From the NCBI RefSeq assembly GCF_900232825.1, contig NZ_OCTP01000011.1, positions 831,262 through 895,261 of the forward strand: 64,000 nt of DNA, written 5' to 3'. This document shows positions 18,470-26,508 of the stretch, piece after piece. The notes under the pieces are model-generated. The model saw only the letters and a program-made list of their open reading frames with translations. It was not told the origin of the DNA and did no database searches. How positions within the stretch are numbered: position 1 is the first letter of the stretch; every line of letters starts with the position of its first letter. The position numbers and the translations under genes are program-made. This DNA comes from Anaerococcus sp. Marseille-P3625 (lineage in GTDB: Bacteria; Bacillota; Clostridia; Tissierellales; Peptoniphilaceae).

Positions 18470-19891
18470 ATGAAAATTCATAACACGCTCACAAGAAAGA
18501 TTGAAGAGTTTCAACCAATTGAAGAAAACAAAATAAAAATGTACGTCTGTGGGCCTACTGTTTATGATTATATGCATATTGGAAATGCTAGGCCACTTGT
18601 TGTTTTTGACACCTTTAGACGCTATATGAGATATCGCGGATACGATGTAAGCTATGTGGTAAATTTCACAGATGTAGATGATAAAATAATTAATAAATCA
18701 ATAAAAGAAAACATTTCAACCAAAGAAGTAACAGATAGATATATAAAAGCCTACTTAGAGGATGCCAAAGATTTAAATCTTGACGAAGAAAACACCATCC
18801 ATCCAAGGGCAACCGAGGTAATGGATGATATTATCGAATTTGTAAAAGATTTAATAGAAAAAGGCGCAGCTTACGAAGTAGATGGCGATGTTTATTTTAG
18901 GGTTTCAACTGTCAAAGATTATGGCAAATTATCTGGAAAAAACATTGAAGATTTAGTTCATGGAGCAAGCAATAGACTAGAAAGCGAAGAAGCCAAGAAA
19001 AAAGAAAACCCACTAGATTTTGCTCTTTGGAAAAAAACCAAGATAGATGGCGAAGTTTCATGGTCTTCTCCATGGGGCATGGGTCGCCCAGGTTGGCATA
19101 TAGAATGCTCAACTATGAATAAGAAAATTTTGGGAGAAACCATAGATATTCACGCTGGTGGTGAAGATTTGGAATTTCCACACCACGAAAACGAAATCGC
19201 CCAATCAGAAAGTCATAACGGCAAAACTTTTGCCAATTATTGGATGCACAATGGCATGATCCAAGTTGATGGAACAAAGATGAGTAAGTCTTTGGGAAAT
19301 TTCTTTACACTCCATGATATCAAAAAAGAATTCGACCTTATGGTTATAAGATTTTGGCTTTTAACTACAAATTATCGCCAACCAATTAACTTTACCAGAG
19401 AGATCATAGAAGGGGCAAAAAATTCCCTAGATAGGATCAACAATGCTTATTTTAGGCTAAAAGATCTATCAGAAAATAACACCAAAATAGAACTAATCCC
19501 TGGCGAAGAAGAGGCTCTCAAAATCCTAGCTGATTTTAAAAATAAATTTATAGAGGTTATGGATAATGACCTAAATACAGCCGATGCTATCACAGTTTTG
19601 TTTGATTTGGTAAAATTTGCCAACAGCAAAATTGATGCTAACAATTCCAAATATCTCATAGAAAAAACTTTGGATTATTTCAATGAATTTGAAGAAGTTT
19701 TAGGTCTTGAAAATAGGAAAAAATCAAAGGCCAACGTAGATGAAAAGCAAATTTTAGAGCTTATTGAGCTTAGAAATCAAGCGAAAATCAACAAAAATTA
19801 CAAAGAAGCTGACGAAATTAGAGATCAACTAAAAGATTTAGGAGTTAGCATCAAAGACACCAGAGATGGCGTTAAGTGGGAGCTAATCTAA
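18470..19891 (+). CDS. cysS: Cysteinyl-tRNA synthetase
   Basis: 473 residues. HIGH motif MHIGNARP, KMSKS motif GTKMSKSLGNF, and zinc ligands at YVCGPTVYD, GWHIECS and the EFPHHENE region, all standard for CysRS. Start 18470 abuts the gltX stop, and the stop overlaps the rlmB start (TAATG). The gltX-cysS-rlmB-yacP order is a conserved Firmicute cluster; the mini-RNase III gene usually found after cysS is absent here. Confidence 0.97.
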   Translation: MKIHNTLTRKIEEFQPIEENKIKMYVCGPTVYDYMHIGNARPLVVFDTFRRYMRYRGYDVSYVVNFTDVDDKIINKSIKENISTKEVTDRYIKAYLEDAKDLNLDEENTIHPRATEVMDDIIEFVKDLIEKGAAYEVDGDVYFRVSTVKDYGKLSGKNIEDLVHGASNRLESEEAKKKENPLDFALWKKTKIDGEVSWSSPWGMGRPGWHIECSTMNKKILGETIDIHAGGEDLEFPHHENEIAQSESHNGKTFANYWMHNGMIQVDGTKMSKSLGNFFTLHDIKKEFDLMVIRFWLLTTNYRQPINFTREIIEGAKNSLDRINNAYFRLKDLSENNTKIELIPGEEEALKILADFKNKFIEVMDNDLNTADAITVLFDLVKFANSKIDANNSKYLIEKTLDYFNEFEEVLGLENRKKSKANVDEKQILELIELRNQAKINKNYKEADEIRDQLKDLGVSIKDTRDGVKWELI

Positions 19892-20598
19892 TGGATAAAA
19901 TCTACGGCAGAAAGCCTATTTTAGAGACAATTGATGCAGGAATAAAAATCCACAAGGCCTACATCATCAAACAAAATACTCCTATTGTAGAAAAAATCAT
20001 AGAAAAACTTAGGGCAAAAAACGTAGAAATAAAATTTGTCAACAAGGATTTTTTTGATAAGATAGATATGAACCACCAGGGCGTGATGGTTGAAGTTGAT
20101 TCCTATAATTATAAGTCCATAAATGAAATAAAAGATGCTAAAAGACTTATACTTTTGGATAAGATAGAAGATCCTCATAATCTTGGTGCAATCATCAGAA
20201 GTGCTGAAAGTTTTGGCTTTGATGCAGTAATAATTCCAGAGCGTAGGTCGGCAAAAGTAACTCCTACAGTCTATAAAACAAGTGCTGGCGCCATCAACAA
20301 CATCGACCTTGTTATGGTTAAAAATCTTAACAAGACTATAGAAAAATTAAAAGAAAATGGATTTTGGGTTTATGGCCTTGCAGGCGAAGCTACTAGTAAG
20401 CTTAGCGAAACTGATCTTAGCGGCAAAGTGGCACTGGTTGTTGGCAATGAAGCAGATGGAATTAGTAGACTTACCAGAGAAAAATGCGATAGCTTGGTAA
20501 AAATTCCTATGATAGGCAAGGTTAATAGTTTAAACGCTTCTGTAGCATCTGCCATAGCTATGTATGAGGTTATAAGGGATAATGGCGAGAAATCGTAG
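19891..20598 (+). CDS. rlmB: 23S rRNA 2'-O-methyltransferase RlmB/TrmH family
   Basis: 235 residues from ATG 19891, overlapping the cysS stop. The N-terminal substrate-binding part begins with YGRKPILETI. The SPOUT knot motifs are DKIEDPHNLGAIIRSAE, VVGNEADGIS and IPMIGKVNSLNASVASAIAM. It should methylate a guanosine ribose in 23S rRNA (G2251 in E. coli) using SAM. It overlaps yacP by 17 bases. Confidence 0.93.
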   Translation: MDKIYGRKPILETIDAGIKIHKAYIIKQNTPIVEKIIEKLRAKNVEIKFVNKDFFDKIDMNHQGVMVEVDSYNYKSINEIKDAKRLILLDKIEDPHNLGAIIRSAESFGFDAVIIPERRSAKVTPTVYKTSAGAINNIDLVMVKNLNKTIEKLKENGFWVYGLAGEATSKLSETDLSGKVALVVGNEADGISRLTREKCDSLVKIPMIGKVNSLNASVASAIAMYEVIRDNGEKS

Positions 20599-21106
20599 GA
20601 ATATAACCATTATAGATGGCTATAATGTAATAAATTCCTGGACTGATTTAAAAGAAATATCCAAAGAATCTTTAGAAGCTGCAAGAGAGAAGCTAATTGA
20701 TTATTTGGCTGAGTATGCATCAATGACTGATGAAGAAGTTGTGATAGTCTTTGATGCCTACAATCTTGACAGAAACAAAGAAACCATTAGCGAAAAATAT
20801 GGAATGAAGATTGTTTACACCAAGAAATTCCAAACGGCAGATACCTACATAGAAAAGCAAATCCTAAAAATTGCCAGAAGTGAAAATTTAAAAGTAGTTA
20901 CAGATGATAGTCAAATCCAAATACTAGCAGCAAGCAAAGCTGCCGCAAGAATGACATCCAAGGAGCTAAAAGCCGCAATTTATAACAATAATTCAAAAAT
21001 AAAAAGAAAAAAGCGTGCTGATTTTAATAGAAATTTCAAATCTTTTCCCCTATCAGAAGAATTGATTGAAAAAATCGAAGATATGAAAAAAGATTTAAAA
21101 AATTAG
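20582..21106 (+). CDS. yacP: YacP/Rae1-like NYN-domain ribonuclease
   Basis: 174 residues. The NYN/PIN-like fold is indicated by IIDGYNVINSW, VIVFDAYN and VVTDDSQIQ, which supply the acidic metal-binding residues. In B. subtilis the homologue Rae1 cuts mRNA in the ribosome A site. The start lies 17 bases inside rlmB, the same coupling as in other Firmicutes. Confidence 0.88.
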   Translation: MARNRRNITIIDGYNVINSWTDLKEISKESLEAAREKLIDYLAEYASMTDEEVVIVFDAYNLDRNKETISEKYGMKIVYTKKFQTADTYIEKQILKIARSENLKVVTDDSQIQILAASKAAARMTSKELKAAIYNNNSKIKRKKRADFNRNFKSFPLSEELIEKIEDMKKDLKN

Positions 21107-21142
21107 ATAATTTTAATAGTAAAATAAATTCAAAGGTAAAAT

Positions 21143-22216
21143 ATGGATAAAATAAATTTAAAAGAAGAGGCTACACTTGAAAAAATCCGCTCCTTTTTCA
21201 ACTCCGAAGATATGAACGAAGAGGAGATAGCAAGTGTCCTTGAAGAATTATCGGATGATGAAAAAGAAGAATTAACCGACTATCTTTTAGAAGAAGAAGG
21301 GATAAGTGACCCTGAAGAAATCGAAGAGATCGATGATATAGATGACGATATCATTGAAGAAAGTGAAGATGAAGAAGATGATAGACCTATAAAAAGGTCT
21401 GAACCTGTATCCCTATCTCCTATAACAAGAAAAGATATGATGAAATTATCCGATCTCACTAACGAGGAAATAGTGGAAAGATTCCAACAAGGCAATCAAA
21501 ATGCCCTATCAGCTCTTGTAGAAAAAAACCAAGGACTTGTAAGAAGTCGTGCTTCATATTTTTATAGGTCCCATGGCAATGATTTGGATCTTGAAGATTT
21601 GGTTCAATCTGGAATGCTTGGAATGATTAGAGCTGCAGAAAAATTTGACCTATCCTTAGGCTACAAATTTACAACCTACGCCTACAAATGGATAGATAAG
21701 GCTATTAGAAAGGCCATCAACAAAGAAGGCCATACAATTAGAATTCCTGCTGGCAAATATTTGAAATTAAACAAATTAAAGCAAATACTAAAGGCAAATC
21801 CAGAAGCAAGCGATGAAGAAATTTATAAAATCCTTGAAAAAGAAGGAATCGACAAAAAACAAGCTGACGATTTGTTTTTAATCAACAGAAATCAAGTAAA
21901 TTCCACATCCTTAAACATCAACCTAGATAGTGAAGATTCAACAGGCGATGAGCTAATGGATATGGTAGGAGATGAATCAACCCCAGTTGATATATTAATA
22001 CTTGAAAAAGATATGGAAAATTTCTTGATGAAAGCTCTAGACCAACTAACAGATCGTGAAAAACAAATAATAATTTACCGCTACGGTCTAGATAACGAAA
22101 AGCCAAAAACTCTAGAAGAAATAGGAACAATCTATGACCTATCAAGAGAAAGAATTAGACAAATTGAAAATCAGGCTTTGGGCAAATTAAAAGAATATTC
22201 CGATGCTGAAAACTAA
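21143..22216 (+). CDS. Alternative sigma-70 family factor with acidic N-terminus
   Basis: 357 residues. Residues 1-90 are strongly acidic, like region 1.1. Region 2 is clear (NQGLVRSRASYFYR, DLVQSGMLGMIRAAEKFD, YKFTTYAYKWIDKAI), region 3 follows, and region 4 ends with a helix-turn-helix (TLEEIGTIYDLSRERIRQIENQAL). In region 2.4, where primary sigmas read TWWIRQAITRAI, this reads YKWIDKAIRKAI: one of the paired tryptophans and the Gln and Thr that contact the -10 element are replaced. It occupies the place of sigH after yacP in B. subtilis. I infer an alternative sigma, not the housekeeping RpoD. Confidence 0.85.
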   Translation: MDKINLKEEATLEKIRSFFNSEDMNEEEIASVLEELSDDEKEELTDYLLEEEGISDPEEIEEIDDIDDDIIEESEDEEDDRPIKRSEPVSLSPITRKDMMKLSDLTNEEIVERFQQGNQNALSALVEKNQGLVRSRASYFYRSHGNDLDLEDLVQSGMLGMIRAAEKFDLSLGYKFTTYAYKWIDKAIRKAINKEGHTIRIPAGKYLKLNKLKQILKANPEASDEEIYKILEKEGIDKKQADDLFLINRNQVNSTSLNINLDSEDSTGDELMDMVGDESTPVDILILEKDMENFLMKALDQLTDREKQIIIYRYGLDNEKPKTLEEIGTIYDLSRERIRQIENQALGKLKEYSDAEN

Positions 22217-22218
22217 AA

Positions 22219-22266
22219 AGAACTGTTGCAAAATAAACTTAGGATTTATTTGCAGCAGTTTTTTTG
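22219..22266 (+). terminator. Terminator after the sigma factor
   Basis: AACTG-TTGCAAAATAAA pairs with TTTATTTGCAGCAGTT, with a T run after it. Confidence 0.85.
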
Positions 22267-22299
22267 TAAAAACTTCTAAGAAAGTCAAGCGTTTTAAAC

Positions 22300-22351
22300 T
22301 TGACACAGGACACTAAAAGTCCTATAATTAAATCAAGACATTAGTTGTCCT
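22300..22351 (+). promoter_or_regulatory. dinB promoter with two 17-bp operator-like palindromes
   Basis: Consensus promoter TTGACA (22300-22305), 17-base spacer, TATAAT (22323-22328). Imperfect palindrome AGGACACTAAAAGTCCT (22307-22323) fills the spacer; a related copy AAGACATTAGTTGTCCT (22335-22351) lies at the expected transcript start. Centres are 28 bp apart, close to three helical turns. This geometry indicates repression by a dimeric regulator, presumably tied to DNA damage. It does not match the Firmicute LexA box GAAC-N4-GTTC. Confidence 0.75.
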
Positions 22352-22384
22352 AGTTTAACATTAAAAGTCACAATAGGAGTTTTT

Positions 22385-23626
22385 ATGCAAAGAGTTATTT
22401 TACATTCAGATATGAACGCTTGCTATGCGTCAATAGAAGCTAAATTAAATCCCAAATTAAGAGGAATTGCCCTAGCAGTTGCTGGAAATCCCAAAAATCG
22501 CCACGGGATTATTCTTGCCAAAAGTGAAAAAGCAAAGAAAATGGGAGTTAAAACGGGCGAGCCGATTTGGAAGGCTCTTGCTAAATGCCCAAATTTAACT
22601 CTTGTTCCGCCCCAATACGAAAAATATCTTGAAGTTTCAAAGTTAGCAAGAAATCTTTATTACCAATACACAAATCAGGTTGAACCCTTTGGCCTTGACG
22701 AATGTTATCTTGATGTGACCGGTTCGACTCATCTTTTTGGATCTGGAGAAGAAATTGCAAATGAAATTAGAAAGAGAATGAAAGAAGAGCTTGGAATTAC
22801 TGTAAGTGTCGGAGTAAGCTTTTGCAAAATTTTTGCAAAACTTGGCTCTGATATGAAAAAACCTGATGCTACAACCATAATAAGTAAAGATAATTTTAAG
22901 AAAAAAGTTTGGCCTTTGGATGTTAGTGAAATGGTTGGAATTGGAAGAGCTACGGAGAAAAAATTGAAAAAAATCGGAATTTTTACCTTGGGCGATTTGG
23001 CAAAAGCTCCTAAAGATACTTTAAAAAGATTGCTTGGAGTAAATGGCATCTATCTTTGGCAATATTGTAACGGCCTAGATCTTAGACCTGTTGTAGATAG
23101 AGATCACAAAGATCCCATCAAATCTATCGGCAACAGCGTAACTACCATCAGGGATTTGAAAAAAAATGAGGAAGTTTATAATATTTTTCAAGAGCTTTCA
23201 TTTTCTGTTTCAAAAAGATTGAGAAAAGCAAATCTTTCTGCCATGGGAGTTGAAATATTTATTAGAAATAGCGAGCTTCAAAGCTTTAGCTTTGCAAGTA
23301 GACTTCCTATGGCAAGTCAAAGTTCGATTATTTTGGCAGAAAATGCCATGGAAATTTTTAAAAACAACTACAAGTGGGCTTTCCCCATAAGAGCTGTCGG
23401 AATAAGGGCCATCCACCTTAGTAGCTACGGGCTTGATAAGCAAATAGATATGTTTTTAAATTACGAAAAATTTCAAAAAAAAGAAGATCTTGACAAGGCC
23501 ATTTATCTGGTTAGAAAAAAATATGGCAAGGATTCTCTAACTTTTGCCGCCCTAAAAGGCGATATAGCCTTGCCAAAAAATATGACGGATGTCATAACTT
23601 TGCCATTGAGGCATTATAATATGTGA
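22385..23626 (+). CDS. dinB: DNA polymerase IV (Y-family translesion polymerase)
   Basis: 413 residues. The palm motif HSDMNACYASIE and the second metal site GLDECYLDVT carry the catalytic acids; a helix-hairpin-helix thumb (LKKIGIFTLGDLAKAP) and a little-finger domain follow. It copies past DNA lesions at low fidelity. TAGGAG precedes ATG 22385. The consensus promoter with flanking operators points to tight repression and strong induction. Confidence 0.93.
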   Translation: MQRVILHSDMNACYASIEAKLNPKLRGIALAVAGNPKNRHGIILAKSEKAKKMGVKTGEPIWKALAKCPNLTLVPPQYEKYLEVSKLARNLYYQYTNQVEPFGLDECYLDVTGSTHLFGSGEEIANEIRKRMKEELGITVSVGVSFCKIFAKLGSDMKKPDATTIISKDNFKKKVWPLDVSEMVGIGRATEKKLKKIGIFTLGDLAKAPKDTLKRLLGVNGIYLWQYCNGLDLRPVVDRDHKDPIKSIGNSVTTIRDLKKNEEVYNIFQELSFSVSKRLRKANLSAMGVEIFIRNSELQSFSFASRLPMASQSSIILAENAMEIFKNNYKWAFPIRAVGIRAIHLSSYGLDKQIDMFLNYEKFQKKEDLDKAIYLVRKKYGKDSLTFAALKGDIALPKNMTDVITLPLRHYNM

Positions 23627-23646
23627 AAATAATAATAATAATCTGA

Positions 23647-23675
23647 TTGCAAAAATATATAAAAAGCAATATAAT
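23647..23675 (+). promoter_or_regulatory. Promoter of the P-type ATPase operon
   Basis: TTGCAA, 17-base spacer, TATAAT; AGGAGG and ATG 23722 follow. Confidence 0.55.
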
Positions 23676-23721
23676 GATATATTATAAAATAAAGAATTTA
23701 TAAAAAGTATTAGGAGGGTTT

Positions 23722-24036
23722 ATGATAGAAAAAAAATTACTAAATGTAGGAGCAGGTCTTATTATAGGCGCTGTAGGAGGCAAAATTTTAAATTCGAGAC
23801 TTGCAAAAAAAGCAGGCGTAAACATAGTTAAACAAGGACTAAGAGTAAAAGAATCAATCGATAATGCAGTTGAGTCTGCGAAGCTTTCAGCGGAAGACAT
23901 AGTTGCAGAAGCCAAAGAAATAAAGAAAGCTGAGGATAAAGCTGAAGCTGAAAAAGAAGCAAATATTGATATAGAAAATGTTGCTTGTGATATAGAAAAA
24001 TCACAAGATGAAGTTAAAGAGGAAGTAGAAGAGTAA
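23722..24036 (+). CDS. Small glycine-zipper/coiled-coil protein (DUF6110-like), partner of the P-type ATPase
   Basis: 104 residues. The N-terminus (VGAGLIIGAVGGKIL) is a short hydrophobic, glycine-rich helix; the rest is a highly charged Lys/Glu/Ala helix. TAATG overlap with the ATPase gene shows translational coupling, so the two probably act together in metal transport, perhaps as a membrane accessory. The family name is from memory of similar pairs and is tentative. Confidence 0.65.
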   Translation: MIEKKLLNVGAGLIIGAVGGKILNSRLAKKAGVNIVKQGLRVKESIDNAVESAKLSAEDIVAEAKEIKKAEDKAEAEKEANIDIENVACDIEKSQDEVKEEVEE

Positions 24037-26111
24037 TGAGAGCTTCTATAGTTCATAGAATCTATGGAAGAAGTCGCTTTACCTATGAAGATTATATAGA
24101 AAAGGAAGATCTTAATAAACTTAAATATCTAATGGAAAAAATCGCAGGAGTTAACTCTTGCGAACTTTCTTATGCTACAAAGTCATTTACGCTTTTTTAT
24201 AGTGAAGAAAATTTACCGAGTATCGCTAGATATATACTTGATTTAGATAATAAAGTTATAGCAAGTACAAAAATTGAAGATCCAACATTTAAGGAACAAT
24301 CAGAAATTGATATATTTCATATTCTAAGAGATGCCATGTATCAAAGAATATTTTTCAAATACTTGCTTCCAGCTCCTATAGGAACTTTTGCACTTTTTGT
24401 AAGAGCATATCCATTTATTAAAAATGGGATCAAGGCTTTGTGCAAAGCAAAGATTAACGTAGAGCTTCTGGATGCAACAGCTATAGGAATATCTTTGGCA
24501 AATAAGAAGTTTTCAGATGCTGCAAATATAATGTTTCTACTTGGACTAGGAGAGAAACTTGAAGATTACACAATGAAAAAATCTCAAGAAGACTTAGCTC
24601 AATCACTATCACTAAATATTGACAATGTTTTTGTAATTGAAAAAGAGAAAAAAATCATCAAAAACATAAAAGAAGTAGATGTTGGAGATATAGTAGAAGT
24701 AGAAATGGGGAATGTTCTACCTGTAGATGGGACAGTTGTAAATGGTATAGCTATGATAAATGAATCATCATTTACAGGCGAAAGCAATCCAGTGAAAAAA
24801 ACCGTAGGAAGCACAGTGTTTGCAGGAACGGCTATTGAAGAAGGATCAATACTTGTTCAAACAAAGAAAAAATATGATCAGTCAAGACTAAGCCATATAA
24901 TAAAACTTATATCAGATAGCGAAAGAACTAAATCTCTAGCACAAAAAAATGCTGAAAATATGGCAGATAAGCTTGTGAAATATTCTTTCATAGGTGCAGG
25001 GATAACATATGCAATTACAAAAAATTTAGAAAAAGCTAGATCATTTTTGATGGTAGATTATTCATGTGCCTTGAAGCTAACTATACCTATAGCGGTTATG
25101 AAAGCTATAAGTCAGGCATCGAAAAAGAAAGTTTTAGTAAAAGGCGGCAAATATCTAGAGAATCTATCAAAAGCAAACACAGTTGTATTTGACAAAACAG
25201 GAACACTAACCAAATCAAAACCTCAGGTAGCAAAGGTTATCGCTTGTAATCGCTTAAGTGAAGATGAATGCCTAAGAATAGCAGCTTGTTTGGAAGAACA
25301 TTTTCCTCACTCAATAGCTAGAGCTGTAGTAGAACATGCCAAAGAAAAAGGGCTAACGCATGAAGAAATGCATTCTAAACCAGAATATATAGTAGCGCAT
25401 GGTATAAGATCGACCATAGATGGAAAAACAAGTTTAATAGGTTCTGAGCATTTTATATTCGACGATGAAGGCATAAAAATTGACGATAATAAAAAAGAAA
25501 TCATCGATAACCTAAAAGAGAACTATTCGCTCTTATATTTGGCTCTTGATGATCAGCTGGAAGCAGTAATATGTATAGATGATCCTTTAAGAGAAGAAGC
25601 AAAAGAAATAATAAAATCACTTAGAGAATTATCAATCGATAACATTGTGATGCTTACAGGAGATGCAGAGAACTCGGCTAAAAGTATAGCCAGCAAACTT
25701 GACCTAGACTATTACAAGTCTCAAGTTCTACCAGAAGATAAACAAAAATACATTTTAGAAGAGAAGAAAAAAGGCAAAATTGTCGTAATGCTTGGGGATG
25801 GAGTGAATGACTCTATAGCGCTATCTAGTGCAGATGTTGGAATATCTATGCACCAAGGAGCAGATATAGCCAAAGAAATCTCAGATATATCCATAGGAAG
25901 CGACGACCTACATGGTTTGATTGATGTAACAAAAATTGCTAAGCAAATGAATGCGAGAATAAGAAGAGATTACGTAAATATTGTTGCAATAAATTCAAGT
26001 CTAATAATATTGGGAGTATTGGGATTAATGACCAATACCAGATGTGCTCTACTACATAATCTATCAACAGTAGCAATAGCATCAAACAATATGAGAACTT
26101 ATAAAGATTAA
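24036..26111 (+). CDS. P1B-type heavy-metal ATPase with a non-canonical SCAL membrane motif
   Basis: 691 residues. An HMA-like N-terminal fold (1-72) lacks a CxxC metal site. The actuator motif is SFTGES (TGES 247-250), the phosphorylation site DKTGT (386-390) and the hinge GDGVND. In the helix that normally carries CPC, SPC or CPx, this protein reads DYSCALKLTIP (341-351): serine-cysteine-alanine with no proline. Metal specificity is therefore uncertain. It ends in the LHNLSTVAIASNNMR block common to P1B pumps. Confidence 0.88.
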   Translation: MRASIVHRIYGRSRFTYEDYIEKEDLNKLKYLMEKIAGVNSCELSYATKSFTLFYSEENLPSIARYILDLDNKVIASTKIEDPTFKEQSEIDIFHILRDAMYQRIFFKYLLPAPIGTFALFVRAYPFIKNGIKALCKAKINVELLDATAIGISLANKKFSDAANIMFLLGLGEKLEDYTMKKSQEDLAQSLSLNIDNVFVIEKEKKIIKNIKEVDVGDIVEVEMGNVLPVDGTVVNGIAMINESSFTGESNPVKKTVGSTVFAGTAIEEGSILVQTKKKYDQSRLSHIIKLISDSERTKSLAQKNAENMADKLVKYSFIGAGITYAITKNLEKARSFLMVDYSCALKLTIPIAVMKAISQASKKKVLVKGGKYLENLSKANTVVFDKTGTLTKSKPQVAKVIACNRLSEDECLRIAACLEEHFPHSIARAVVEHAKEKGLTHEEMHSKPEYIVAHGIRSTIDGKTSLIGSEHFIFDDEGIKIDDNKKEIIDNLKENYSLLYLALDDQLEAVICIDDPLREEAKEIIKSLRELSIDNIVMLTGDAENSAKSIASKLDLDYYKSQVLPEDKQKYILEEKKKGKIVVMLGDGVNDSIALSSADVGISMHQGADIAKEISDISIGSDDLHGLIDVTKIAKQMNARIRRDYVNIVAINSSLIILGVLGLMTNTRCALLHNLSTVAIASNNMRTYKD

Positions 26112-26130
26112 AATTCAAATAAAAATATTG

Positions 26131-26172
26131 CTCTCAAAGTCTAAAGAAGCTTATGACTTTGAGAGTCTTTTT
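26131..26172 (+). terminator. Terminator of the P-type ATPase operon
   Basis: CTCTCAAAGTC pairs with GACTTTGAGAG, then TCTTTTTC. The rest of the spacer to 26440 is very AT-rich with no gene or repeat that I can support. Confidence 0.88.
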
Positions 26173-26447
26173 CTTATAAAAAACTTTTTGGATAATTAAT
26201 TTTAAATATTCAAAATAATAAATAAATTTAAAGAAAAATTAAGTTGAAATGCATAAAATTTTCAGCAAAAGATATATAAGAAAAATATTTGTATAATGCT
26301 TTAATTGGCTAAGATATCAAATGCATTTAATACGATATTTAAATAAAGATTTTGTTATAAATATCAAACCTTTTATAAGAAAGGCAATAATATCAATACA
26401 TATATTGTATAAATATGCATAAATATTTATAAAAAAAATAATGCCTA

Positions 26448-26476
26448 TTGACAAAAGAAATATTTTGTAATAAAAT
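26448..26476 (+). promoter_or_regulatory. oppA promoter
   Basis: TTGACA, 17-base spacer, TAAAAT, 33 bases before the start codon. Confidence 0.7.
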
Positions 26477-26508
26477 TACTATATCATAACATTATGGAGG
26501 AGATATTC

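Noticed and set aside
21143-22216. Housekeeping RpoD/SigA
   Set aside because: The changed region 2.4 residues and absence of dnaG next door argue for an alternative factor, although this is not certain.
22300-22351. LexA/SOS box before dinB
   Set aside because: Neither copy contains GAAC-N4-GTTC; the half-sites are GGAC/GTCC or GACA/TGTC.
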